From assembly GCA_964519595.1 (NCBI GenBank), contig CAZFJN010000034.1:1-21132 (forward strand): a stretch of 21,132 nt of DNA, given 5' to 3'. Of this stretch, positions 1-6,342 are shown in pieces (the stretch's first letter is position 1; each line of letters begins with the position of its first letter). The notes beneath the pieces were generated by a model, which saw only the letters and a list, made by a program, of their open reading frames with translations, searched no databases and was not told the DNA's origin. A program made the translations under genes and the position numbers. The DNA comes from JANRKF01 sp964519595 (lineage in GTDB: Bacteria; Pseudomonadota; Alphaproteobacteria; Rickettsiales; SXRF01).

Positions 1-510
1 AATTTTGGCCATTGCGGATCATGCACAAAATGCCTCGACATCTGCCCTACTGCGGCATTCACCAGCGCCGGAAAACTTGATGCGCGCAAATGTATTTCCT
101 ATTTAACCATCGAACATAAAGGACAAATTCCTCTCGAATATCGCGCCGCAATCGGCAACCGTATTTATGGTTGCGATGATTGTCTGGCAATCTGCCCCTG
201 GAATAAATTTGCCAAAAAAGCACAGGAAATTTCCTATAATCCACGACCGGAATTTATCGCGCCGCCTCTTGCTGAGCTGGCTCTGCTCGATGATAAAAAT
301 TTCCGAAAATTATTTGCCAAATCTCCGGTAAAACGCATTGGCCGCGAGCGTTTTATCCGCAATGTGCTTGTCGCAATCGGCAATTCCAAAGATATTTCTC
401 TGCTTAACAGCGCAAAAAATCTACGAAACGATCCTTCGCCCTTAATTGCAGAAATGGCCAGCTGGGCAATTCAAACATTGCAGAAAAACAATATAAAGAC
501 TAAATCATAG
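1..510 (+). CDS. queG: epoxyqueuosine reductase QueG, C-terminal part (5' end outside window)
   Basis: The reading frame is open from base 1 to the TAG at 508-510 (169 residues seen). QueG reduces epoxyqueuosine to queuosine, the last step of making this modified tRNA wobble base, in the cytoplasm, using cobalamin and two [4Fe-4S] clusters. The visible part begins in the ferredoxin-like region. It has CGSCTKCLDICPT (residues 5-17) and a second cysteine group, GCDDCLAICPWNKFA, about 45 residues later, which is the typical two-cluster arrangement. The remaining ~100 residues resemble the HEAT-like C-terminal tail of the family. The cobalamin-binding N-terminal domain lies upstream of the window. 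The stop codon sits inside the first unit of a 14-bp tandem repeat. Family assignment is secure; completeness cannot be judged. Confidence 0.9.
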   Translation, partial: NFGHCGSCTKCLDICPTAAFTSAGKLDARKCISYLTIEHKGQIPLEYRAAIGNRIYGCDDCLAICPWNKFAKKAQEISYNPRPEFIAPPLAELALLDDKNFRKLFAKSPVKRIGRERFIRNVLVAIGNSKDISLLNSAKNLRNDPSPLIAEMASWAIQTLQKNNIKTKS

Positions 511-612
511 ACACTAAATTATAGAAGATAAATCATAGACACTAAATTATAGAAGCTGAATTATAGAAGATGAATTATAGAAGATAAATTACAAATACTA
601 AATAAAGATAGC
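501..612. repeat. 14-bp tandem repeat, eight degenerate units, starting inside the queG 3' end
   Basis: Eight consecutive 14-mers at 501, 515, 529, 543, 557, 571, 585 and 599 share the consensus TAAATTATAGAAGA. Units 1 and 3 are identical (TAAATCATAGACAC), and units 5 and 6 are identical with a leading TG. The last two are degenerate. The queG stop TAG (508-510) lies in unit 1. There are no spacers, so this is a minisatellite-like array and not CRISPR. Confidence 0.85.
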
Positions 613-629
613 GCATTTTCAGCGCGTTT

Positions 630-653
630 CCCTCTCCCGCTTGCGGGAGAGGG
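630..653. repeat. REP-like perfect hairpin between queG and ubiD
   Basis: The arms CCCTCTCCCGC (630-640) and GCGGGAGAGGG (643-653) are perfectly complementary over 11 bp around a TT centre. No T-run follows on either strand, so it is not a classical intrinsic terminator. From memory, nearly the same GC-rich palindrome is scattered in intergenic regions of many proteobacteria. Here it stands out against an AT-rich spacer. It could stabilise the queG mRNA 3' end or be a remnant of a mobile REP element. Confidence 0.75.
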
Positions 654-729
654 TCAGCAAGAGGGCTTGTAAGAACTTGTGAAGACTTATTTATAGCTTA
701 TAAAAATAGAAACAGTAAAAATACAAATT

Positions 730-2208
730 ATGTATAATTCATTGCGTGACTTCATTGCTGATCTGGAAAAAAAATCTCTGCTGGTGCGAGTTACGCAGCC
801 AGTATCTCCTTATCTGGAAATGACAGAAATTGGCGTAAGACTTATTGCCAATCAAGGTCCGGCGGTGATATTTGAAAATCCTAACGCCGGAAATGAGCTG
901 GCAAAAAAAATTCCGGTTCTTATAAATCTATTTGGCACTAAGGAGCGCATTGCGCTGGCTCTTGGCCGCACGCCTGATGAATTGCGCTCTATCGGCGAAA
1001 TGCTGGCCTTTTTTAAACAGCCAACACCACCTTCCGGACTTAGGGAAACAATAAAAATGCTGCCGTTTTTAAAAACCGCGCTGGCAATGCGGCCAAAAAC
1101 CGTCAAAAACGCACCATGTCAGGAAATTGTGCTAAGCGGCGACGATATTGATCTCGGGATTCTTCCAATTCAAACCTGCTGGCCAAATGAGCCAGCGCCG
1201 CTGATAACATGGCCACTGGTTGTAACCAAAGGTCCGACTGAAGCGGCAGATGATAATTTCAACCTCGGCATTTACCGGATGCAAGTTGTCGGCAAGAACC
1301 AGACTTTAATGCGCTGGCTGAAACATCGCGGCGGCGCACAACATCACGCACGCTGGAAAAATAAAAAACGCGATCCTCTGCCGGCAGCTTCAGTAATCGG
1401 CTGTGATCCAGCAACAATTCTCGCGGCAGTAACGCCAATTCCTGATACAATGAGCGAATATCAATTTGCTGGAATATTGCGCGGCAAGCCAGTTGAGCTG
1501 GTTGATTGCAAAACAGTTCCGCTTAAAGTTCCAGCGCAGGCGGAAATTGTTCTGGAAGGATATGTTTCGCTTGATGAATATCATGATGAAGGCCCTTACG
1601 GCGATCACACTGGCTATTATAATTCCGTGGAAAAATTTCCGCTCTTTACTATAACCGCAATAACCATGCGGAAAAATCCGCTTTATCTCACCACATATAC
1701 CGGAAAACCTCCGGATGAACCAAGTGTGCTTGGCGAAGCCTTAAACGACATCTTCATTCCGCTGCTGCAACAGCAATTTCCGGAAATAGTCGATTTTTAT
1801 CTGCCGCCGGAAGGCTGCTCATACCGCATTGCCGTTGTTTCCATTAAAAAAGCCTATGCCGGACATGCCAAAAGAGTGATGCTCGGAATCTGGTCATTCC
1901 TGCGCCAATTTGTATATACAAAATTTATAATCGTCGTTGATGCAGATATTAATTGCCGCGATTGGAAGGAAGTAATGTGGGCAGTTGCAACTCGCATGGA
2001 TCCAGCGCGTGATATAACAACTATTGAAAATACGCCAATTGATTACCTCGATTTTGCCTCGCCAATATCAGGACTCGGCGGAAAAGCTGGCCTGGATGCT
2101 ACTAATAAATTAGAAGGAGAAACCAACCGCGAATGGGGAAAAGAAATTGCCATGGACAAAGCGGTAATCGAGAAAATAGACAAGCTGTGGAATGAATATT
2201 TCCGGTAA
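730..2208 (+). CDS. ubiD: UbiD, 4-hydroxy-3-polyprenylbenzoate decarboxylase
   Basis: This protein removes the ring carboxyl group of 4-hydroxy-3-polyprenylbenzoate in ubiquinone synthesis, using prenylated FMN made by UbiX. The 492-residue length equals that of E. coli UbiD. Recognisable blocks are NLGIYRMQVVGKN (178-190), MRWLKHRGGA (194-203) with the conserved arginines, EGPYGDHTGYYN (287-298) in the active-site region, YTGKPPDEPSVLGEALN, EIVDFYLPPEGCSYR and, near the end, ENTPIDYLDFASPISGLGGK. The match runs end to end. The ATG at 730 has no clear Shine-Dalgarno sequence but gives the expected N-terminus. No ubiX or other ubi gene is in the window, so it appears to be a single-gene unit. 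The oxidase genes downstream fit a ubiquinone-based respiratory chain. Confidence 0.95.
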   Translation: MYNSLRDFIADLEKKSLLVRVTQPVSPYLEMTEIGVRLIANQGPAVIFENPNAGNELAKKIPVLINLFGTKERIALALGRTPDELRSIGEMLAFFKQPTPPSGLRETIKMLPFLKTALAMRPKTVKNAPCQEIVLSGDDIDLGILPIQTCWPNEPAPLITWPLVVTKGPTEAADDNFNLGIYRMQVVGKNQTLMRWLKHRGGAQHHARWKNKKRDPLPAASVIGCDPATILAAVTPIPDTMSEYQFAGILRGKPVELVDCKTVPLKVPAQAEIVLEGYVSLDEYHDEGPYGDHTGYYNSVEKFPLFTITAITMRKNPLYLTTYTGKPPDEPSVLGEALNDIFIPLLQQQFPEIVDFYLPPEGCSYRIAVVSIKKAYAGHAKRVMLGIWSFLRQFVYTKFIIVVDADINCRDWKEVMWAVATRMDPARDITTIENTPIDYLDFASPISGLGGKAGLDATNKLEGETNREWGKEIAMDKAVIEKIDKLWNEYFR

Positions 2209-2226
2209 ATATTGCCTTAATTCGAA

Positions 2227-2242
2227 CCAGAATATGCTCTAA
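2227..2242 (-). repeat. dispersed AGAGCAT-type motif, copy 1
   Basis: On the minus strand this reads TTAGAGCATATTCTGG. A near-identical copy in inverted orientation lies at 2798-2813, and a doubled copy is at 14204-14231. The TAG here is the stop codon of the 140-residue gene at 2239-2661. Confidence 0.6.
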
Positions 2243-2661
2243 TATTCATCCCAGGATTTCTTGGCAATTGGCGGTTGCGAACTTGCCGCGCCTGAATTTC
2301 TTGAATTAGCAGAATTTCCTGAACTTTGCGAACTTCCAGAATTGCCGGAATTGCCGGAATTATTATCAGCAGGCTGATTTAAATCCGGATAAAGCGCCGC
2401 TATCTCGGCTTGAATTTCCGGCGACGGCTCGCCAACTCCGGCAGCAATAACTTCTCCAAAATCAGAAGGATTAAAAGTGCTATCAGCGCTAAGAGCTGCA
2501 TATAGACGTTTAATGTTCGGCAGCGCGACTTTTACATAGCTGTAAATATTATCGCCAAAACTGTTCTTGCCGCGCAACAGAAGAACGGCGAATTCCTCTT
2601 TAAAGAGTTCGCTGAAATCCGGCGCTTTACCACCATCTTTGCTTGTCCATCTGGCGGCCAA
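2239..2661 (-). CDS. unknown protein with Ser/Asn/Gly-rich tail, TTG start
   Basis: About 140 residues, no signal peptide or membrane segment; function not recognised. Residues 1-95 look like a folded domain (GKNSFGDNIYSYVKVALPN, then FNPSDFGEVIAAGVGEPSPE). The tail is low-complexity with repeated GNSG/SGNS units, ending in PPIAKKSWDEY. I have the impression of similar conserved hypothetical proteins in alphaproteobacteria but cannot name a family. No ATG is available. The TTG at 2659-2661 is chosen because AAGAGG lies 6 nt upstream of it; a TTG two codons earlier directly abuts that sequence. The gene lies alone on the minus strand, converging on ubiD. The gene and its upstream region are bracketed by inverted copies of a dispersed motif, one of which supplies the stop codon. 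Confidence 0.65.
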   Translation of the reverse strand: MAARWTSKDGGKAPDFSELFKEEFAVLLLRGKNSFGDNIYSYVKVALPNIKRLYAALSADSTFNPSDFGEVIAAGVGEPSPEIQAEIAALYPDLNQPADNNSGNSGNSGSSQSSGNSANSRNSGAASSQPPIAKKSWDEY

Positions 2662-2797
2662 GGACAACCTCTCTTAAATTTTTACCACATAGTATCAAGC
2701 GGTATATTGTATGGTAATATTGTAAATGATTGCTGATATAAAGTAAATGATAAAGCTCATTCGATAAAGCTTCACAATGAGGTTGCCAAGGGGCTGA

Positions 2798-2813
2798 TTA
2801 GAGCATATTCCAG
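2798..2813 (+). repeat. dispersed AGAGCAT-type motif, copy 2
   Basis: TTAGAGCATATTCCAG, matching the reverse complement of copy 1 (2227-2242) at 14 of 16 positions. Together they form inverted repeats around the 140-residue gene and its 5' region. Confidence 0.6.
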
Positions 2814-2823
2814 CTTAAAGATT

Positions 2824-3003
2824 CTATGACACTGTGGCAAATGATGATTCATTAACCACCGCAGGAAGATTCTGCACTGCTAATGATGCAGTGTTAATGC
2901 CGCCGGAAATTCCTGCCGCGCAATTATTACAAACCGCTGCAGCTACCGGGGTAGCAGCAATCAGGGAAGCAACAGTTGTCAGTGGAGCAAATAACATAAG
3001 CAT
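2824..3003 (-). CDS. candidate small secreted protein (59 aa) with CxxC
   Basis: The ATG at 3001-3003 is preceded by GAGG with 5-nt spacing, a better Shine-Dalgarno sequence than most genes here. The protein starts MLMLFAPLTTVASLIAATPV, a plausible signal sequence ending in AAA. It continues with VCNNCAAGISGG and a short polar tail, so the mature peptide would begin close to a CxxC pair. A longer in-frame start exists at 3117, but its extra 38 residues run through short tandem repeats and are unlikely to be coding. Against: short length, no recognised homologue, and an overlapping open frame on the other strand. No function is proposed. Confidence 0.35.
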   Translation of the reverse strand: MLMLFAPLTTVASLIAATPVAAAVCNNCAAGISGGINTASLAVQNLPAVVNESSFATVS

Positions 3004-3015
3004 AACATCCTCATT

Positions 3016-3049
3016 TTCTGGCCTTATTCTTGGCCTTATTTTCTGGCCT
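3016..3049. repeat. three imperfect 12-13-bp TGGCC tandem units
   Basis: TTCTGGCCTTAT (3016-3027), TCTTGGCCTTAT (3028-3039) and TTTCTGGCC (3040-3048) follow each other directly. They lie just upstream of the candidate small minus-strand gene. Confidence 0.5.
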
Positions 3050-3163
3050 CTTGCGATATTTTTGCGCGCGATTTGCGCCTTCAAGCTAATATTCGCACAA
3101 AATAAAAAATACGGCAAAGGCTTATTGACTGCTTATTGCAATCTTCATGCAATCGTCATCGTT

Positions 3164-3181
3164 CTGTAACAGAACTGTAAT
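3164..3181 (+). promoter_or_regulatory. PhoB-box-like direct repeat
   Basis: CTGTAAC, then AGAA, then CTGTAAT: two 7-mers spaced 11 bp start to start, the architecture of a Pho box (CTGTCAT-N4-CTGTCAT). Each half has one central mismatch to that consensus. It is ~270 bp before coxB, which is far for direct control, so the target is unclear. Confidence 0.3.
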
Positions 3182-3250
3182 AAAAGGCCGCGGAACAAAA
3201 GGCCAGACAACAAAACTATTTGTAATAAAAAATTCCGCAAGCGCATTTCA

Positions 3251-3274
3251 TGTACATTTGTACATTTGTACATT
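3251..3274. repeat. three exact copies of TGTACATT
   Basis: Units at 3251, 3259 and 3267 are identical and contiguous. Each holds the palindrome TGTACA, so the array could also serve as three closely spaced protein-binding sites. It lies ~80 bp upstream of the proposed coxB -35 box. Confidence 0.75.
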
Positions 3275-3351
3275 TATAAGATTCGCATCTGAAATTTTAT
3301 TCATTATTTATTCATATTTTACTGCGAACTTACAAAACCATTACAAAATCA

Positions 3352-3380
3352 TTGCACTTGTCAAAATGACAGTTTAGAAA
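3352..3380 (+). promoter_or_regulatory. putative coxBA promoter with internal inverted repeat
   Basis: TTGCAC (3352-3357), a 17-bp spacer and TAGAAA (3375-3380) form a reasonable sigma-70-type promoter. It predicts a start near 3387 and a ~49-nt leader before the ATG at 3436. Within the spacer lies the perfect inverted repeat TGTCA-AAA-TGACA (3359-3371), well placed for a repressor or FNR/Crp-type regulator. Inferred from sequence only. Confidence 0.35.
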
Positions 3381-3435
3381 TCTTGGAATATTGTTTTCTC
3401 AGAAAATATTTTTATCAAAAATAAATGAGCGTCTT

Positions 3436-4245
3436 ATGTCGCGTATCTTATCAGCATTATCAAAATTATCATCAACATTGCTTGTTGCTTTATTCGCCTC
3501 GCCGGCAATCGCCGATGGTATCGCCAAAGACTGGCAGCTTGGTTTTCAGAAGCCGGCCAGTCCGGTTATGGAGCAGCTGGTCTGGTTGCATGATGATTTC
3601 CTGCTTTACATAATATCCGCAATAACAATCTTTGTCCTGCTGGCGATGGTTTATATAGCGCTTCGTTTCAACGCTAAGGCAAATCCTGTTGCCAGCAAAA
3701 CCACTCATAATGTAACGCTGGAAGTTATCTGGACAGTGATTCCGGTGATTATTCTAATCGCAATCGCCATTCCTTCAATCAGGATTCATTATCTGATTGA
3801 TAAAGAACCAGAAGGCGCGATGACGATCAAAGTAACCGGCTATCAATGGTACTGGGGATATGAATATCCGGATAATGGCGGAATAAATTTCGAATCACGC
3901 ATAGTTGAGGACAAGGATTTAAAAGAAGGCGAGCCGCGCCTGCTTACTGTTGATAATCCGCTGGTTGTTCCGGTTAATACTAAAGTGCGTATTCAGACTA
4001 CTGCGGCAGATGTTATTCATGCCTGGGCAGTTCCGGCTTTTGGCGTTAAGCGTGATGCTGTTCCGGGACGGCTGAATGAAACATGGTTTGAAGCAACCAG
4101 AGAAGGGCGATTTTATGGTCAATGTTCCGAGCTTTGCGGCGTTAAACACGGCTTCATGCCGGTAGTTGTTGATGTGGTAAGCAAGGAAAAATTCGCGCAG
4201 TGGATTGCTGAAAAATCACCAAAAACAGCGCAATCTAATCAATAG
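3436..4245 (+). CDS. coxB: cytochrome c oxidase subunit II (CoxB/CtaC)
   Basis: Subunit II of the aa3-type oxidase accepts electrons from cytochrome c at a binuclear CuA centre on the periplasmic side. The ATG at 3436 is preferred over an in-frame TTG at 3391 because the protein then starts with a clean signal peptide (MSRILSALSKLSSTLLVALF, cleavage near AIA-DG at 26-27). It also fits the predicted promoter. Two membrane helices follow (about 55-78 and 94-115). The aromatic patch GYQWYWGYEYP (135-145) and a full CuA set are present: H195, C230, E232, C234, H238 and M241 (GQCSELCGVKHGFM). The length of 269 residues is normal for the family. coxA follows 90 bp downstream, with a short direct repeat in the gap. 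It is probably co-transcribed with coxA. Confidence 0.95.
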   Translation: MSRILSALSKLSSTLLVALFASPAIADGIAKDWQLGFQKPASPVMEQLVWLHDDFLLYIISAITIFVLLAMVYIALRFNAKANPVASKTTHNVTLEVIWTVIPVIILIAIAIPSIRIHYLIDKEPEGAMTIKVTGYQWYWGYEYPDNGGINFESRIVEDKDLKEGEPRLLTVDNPLVVPVNTKVRIQTTAADVIHAWAVPAFGVKRDAVPGRLNETWFEATREGRFYGQCSELCGVKHGFMPVVVDVVSKEKFAQWIAEKSPKTAQSNQ

Positions 4246-4255
4246 ATAATATTTG

Positions 4256-4297
4256 AAAACTATACAATTAAAACTATACAAATCTGAAGCTATATAA
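4256..4297. repeat. 14-bp direct repeat in the coxB-coxA spacer
   Basis: AAAACTATACAATT (4256-4269) is followed directly by AAAACTATACAAAT (4270-4283) and a decayed third unit (4284-4297). The unit length matches the array after queG, but the sequence differs. Confidence 0.6.
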
Positions 4298-4335
4298 GTT
4301 GCCGCCTCACCAAATTGCATCCTACAGGAGACAGT

Positions 4336-5916
4336 ATGAGCCACCACGATTCACATGATCACGCACCGACCGGCTGGAGACGCTGGGTTTATTCAACAAA
4401 CCATAAAGATATCGGCGTTATGTATTTAATTTTCGCCATTATCGCCGGAATTCTTGGTACGGTGTTTTCAATCATGCTGCGCGCTGAGCTGGCTCAGCCT
4501 GGCGATCAATGGTTTAACGGCAATTATCAATATTATAATGTGGTTCTTACCGCACATGCGCTGCTGATGGTATTTTTTCTGGTTATGCCGGCATTAATTG
4601 GCGGTTTTGGCAATTATTTTGTGCCGTTGATGATTGGCGCGCCGGATATGGCTTTTCCGCGGATGAATAATATCAGCTTCTGGCTGCTGCCGCCTTCGCT
4701 GATTTTGCTGCTCGCCTCTTCCTTTATTGGCGAGGGCGCAGGAACTGGCTGGACATTATATCCGCCGCTTGCAACTACTGCATCGCATCCGGGAATGTCT
4801 GTTGATCTTGGCATATTCGCGCTGCATCTTGCTGGTATTTCCTCAGTATTAGGCGCGATTAATTTTATTGTGACCATCTTCAATATGCGCGCTCCGGGCA
4901 TGAGCATGTTCAAAATGCCGCTTTTCCCTTGGGCAATTTTAGTTACTGTGTTTCTGCTGCTGCTTGCCGTTCCGGTACTTGGCGGCGCGATCACCATGCT
5001 GCTTACTGACCGCAATTTTGGCACACATTTCTTTGATCCGGCTGGCGGCGGTGATCCGATTCTGTTCCAGCATCTCTTCTGGTTTTTCGGACATCCTGAA
5101 GTTTATATCCTTATTCTTCCAGCCTTTGGCATCATCAGCGAAGTTGTTTCCACTATGTCAAAAAAACCAATTTTCGGCTATTTAGGAATGGTTCTGGCGA
5201 TGAACGCAATCGGCTTTCTTGGCTTTATCGTCTGGGCGCATCACATGTTCACGGTTGGCCTTTCAACAACTACCATGGCATATTACATGCTGGCGACAAT
5301 GGTGATTGCCGTGCCAACCGGAGTTAAAATATTCTCCTGGCTGGGAACAATGTGGGGAGGCTCAATAACCTTCAATACGCCGATGTTGTTTGCTTTTGGC
5401 TTTATTTTCCTGTTCGTAGTTGGCGGCGTAACTGGCGTTGTGCTGGCTAATGCGGCAATTGATATTCCAATGCATGACACTTATTATGTAGTGGCGCATT
5501 TCCATTACGTTATGTCGCTTGGCGCGGTATTTGCGATTTTTGCCGGATTTTATTACTGGATTGGCAAAATGTCTGGCAGAATCTATCCGGAATTCCTGGC
5601 GAAATTACATTTCTGGACATTCTTTATCGGCGCGAACCTTACCTTCTTCCCGCAGCATTTCCTCGGACTTTCTGGAATGCCACGGCGTATTCCTGATTAT
5701 CCGGATGTTTATGCCGGCTGGAATTATGTCTCTTCAATCGGCTCTTATATTGGCGGATTTTCAGTGATTATTTTCCTGCTGGTTTGCTGGATAACCTTAA
5801 AACGCGGCAAACCATGCCCTGCTAATCAGTGGGGAAGTGGCGCTACCACTCTGGAGTGGACATTGACTAGTCCGCCGCCATTTCATACTTTTGAAACACC
5901 TCCTAAAATCAAATAA
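4336..5916 (+). CDS. coxA: cytochrome c oxidase subunit I (CoxA/CtaD)
   Basis: This is the catalytic subunit of the aa3-type haem-copper oxidase, reducing O2 to water and pumping protons across the inner membrane. The ATG at 4336 is chosen over a TTG at 4315 because AGGAG (4326-4330) lies 5 nt upstream. The protein has 526 residues and about 12 membrane helices. Visible ligands and channels include H74 (low-spin haem a) in VVLTAHALLM. GHPEVY (252-257) carries a CuB histidine, the type-A1 glutamate and the cross-linked tyrosine. The other CuB ligands are H302/H303 (WAHHMF). H388 and H390 lie in VAHFHYV. D104 in GAPDMAFPRMN is at the D-channel mouth and K331 in the K-channel. Unlike many alphaproteobacterial operons, no ctaB, cox11 or coxC follows; a toxin-antitoxin module does. 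Confidence 0.97.
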   Translation: MSHHDSHDHAPTGWRRWVYSTNHKDIGVMYLIFAIIAGILGTVFSIMLRAELAQPGDQWFNGNYQYYNVVLTAHALLMVFFLVMPALIGGFGNYFVPLMIGAPDMAFPRMNNISFWLLPPSLILLLASSFIGEGAGTGWTLYPPLATTASHPGMSVDLGIFALHLAGISSVLGAINFIVTIFNMRAPGMSMFKMPLFPWAILVTVFLLLLAVPVLGGAITMLLTDRNFGTHFFDPAGGGDPILFQHLFWFFGHPEVYILILPAFGIISEVVSTMSKKPIFGYLGMVLAMNAIGFLGFIVWAHHMFTVGLSTTTMAYYMLATMVIAVPTGVKIFSWLGTMWGGSITFNTPMLFAFGFIFLFVVGGVTGVVLANAAIDIPMHDTYYVVAHFHYVMSLGAVFAIFAGFYYWIGKMSGRIYPEFLAKLHFWTFFIGANLTFFPQHFLGLSGMPRRIPDYPDVYAGWNYVSSIGSYIGGFSVIIFLLVCWITLKRGKPCPANQWGSGATTLEWTLTSPPPFHTFETPPKIK

Positions 5917-5959
5917 TGCTGTTTTGGTTAAACGCAAAATGCATAAATAATTACTCCTG

Positions 5960-5977
5960 ACCCTAGGGTTGTATAAT
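5960..5977 (+). promoter_or_regulatory. palindrome plus TATAAT upstream of the toxin-antitoxin pair
   Basis: ACCCTAGGGT (5960-5969) is a perfect 10-bp palindrome directly before TTG-TATAAT (-10 at 5972-5977), ~40 bp upstream of the toxin ATG at 6020. Such modules usually repress themselves, so this is a plausible operator/promoter. No good -35 box is seen. Confidence 0.3.
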
Positions 5978-6019
5978 TTATTGCTTGTTTAATCGTGACT
6001 TATATGTTACGGTATTAGT

Positions 6020-6106
6020 ATGTTTACGGTAGAGTATTTCACCGATTCTGATGGCAACATCATATTTGATGAATGGCTAATCATTTATCGGACAGGCAGG
6101 CCATAG
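6020..6106 (+). pseudogene. displaced 5' portion of the HigB/RelE-type toxin gene
   Basis: The ATG at 6020 opens a frame giving MFTVEYFTDSDGNIIFDEWL, a typical start for Gp49/HigB-type toxins (first beta strand and helix). After codon 20 (6077-6079, CTA) this frame runs into a short nonsense tail and stops at TAG 6104-6106. The expected continuation, NHLSDRQAIARI, is present in the next frame from 6079. Inserting one base at about 6080 would join both parts into a ~107-residue toxin. This is either a true inactivating mutation or an assembly error in a short A run. Confidence 0.65.
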
Positions 6107-6342
6107 CCCGCATCACCACACGCATTGAACGCCTCAAGCGTGGTGCTTTTGGTGACTACAAACCGCTAAAAGAAGGTGTGTGGGAACTGCGTATCGATTA
6201 CGGTGCAGGTTACCGCCTTTATTACAGCATGGTCGGAAAAACGATTGTCTTGTTGTTATGCGGTGGTGATAAGCGGAAACAAAAAGCCGATATTGAGCGA
6301 GCCGTAAATTATTTGAAGGATTATAAACGGAGGAAAATATGA
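6073..6342 (+). CDS. HigB/RelE-type (Gp49-like) toxin, frameshifted at its 5' end
   Basis: The bulk of a type II toxin that would act as a ribosome-associated mRNA endonuclease. Family features are RITTRIERLKRGAFGDYKPL, KEGVWELRIDYGAGYRLYY and VLLLCGGDKRKQKADIERA, with the basic and aromatic residues of the RelE/HigB fold. As it stands the longest frame starts at the ATG at 6073 and lacks the first ~20 residues, which lie in another frame just upstream (6020-6079). The TGA overlaps the antitoxin ATG (ATGA at 6339-6342), the usual toxin-first arrangement of HigBA-like modules. Glycine codons are mostly GGT, unlike the GGC/GGA use of neighbouring genes, which suggests acquisition by transfer. 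If the frameshift is real, the toxin is probably inactive or altered. Confidence 0.75.
   Translation: MANHLSDRQAIARITTRIERLKRGAFGDYKPLKEGVWELRIDYGAGYRLYYSMVGKTIVLLLCGGDKRKQKADIERAVNYLKDYKRRKI

Larger units (their letters stand above)
2668..3435. other. long repeat-rich intergenic region upstream of coxB
   Basis: Apart from the small candidate gene at 2824-3003, no protein-coding or RNA gene is recognised in these 768 bases. They hold one dispersed motif copy (2798-2813), an approximate 12-13-bp tandem repeat built on TTCTGGCCTTAT (3016-3049), a PhoB-box-like direct repeat (3164-3181), an 8-bp triplet repeat (3251-3274) and the probable coxB promoter (3352-3380). Confidence 0.6.

Noticed and set aside
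103..110. TTAACCAT (CtrA half-site) in queG, and another at 19912-19919
   Set aside because: Both lie inside conserved coding sequence and are explained by the codons used.
501..612. CRISPR array
   Set aside because: Units are 14 bp and contiguous with no unique spacers; no cas genes are nearby. The same holds for the arrays at 12263-12310 and 12731-12780.
2834..3169. 111-codon plus-strand frame overlapping the small secreted candidate
   Set aside because: No Shine-Dalgarno sequence, no family resemblance and it runs through the TGGCC repeats; the minus-strand candidate is better supported.
3391..3435. TTG start for coxB, adding 15 residues
   Set aside because: It would place a polar extension before an otherwise perfect signal peptide; the ATG at 3436 is better.
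4614..5024. 136-codon minus-strand frame inside coxA
   Set aside because: Antisense to strongly conserved oxidase sequence; no independent support.
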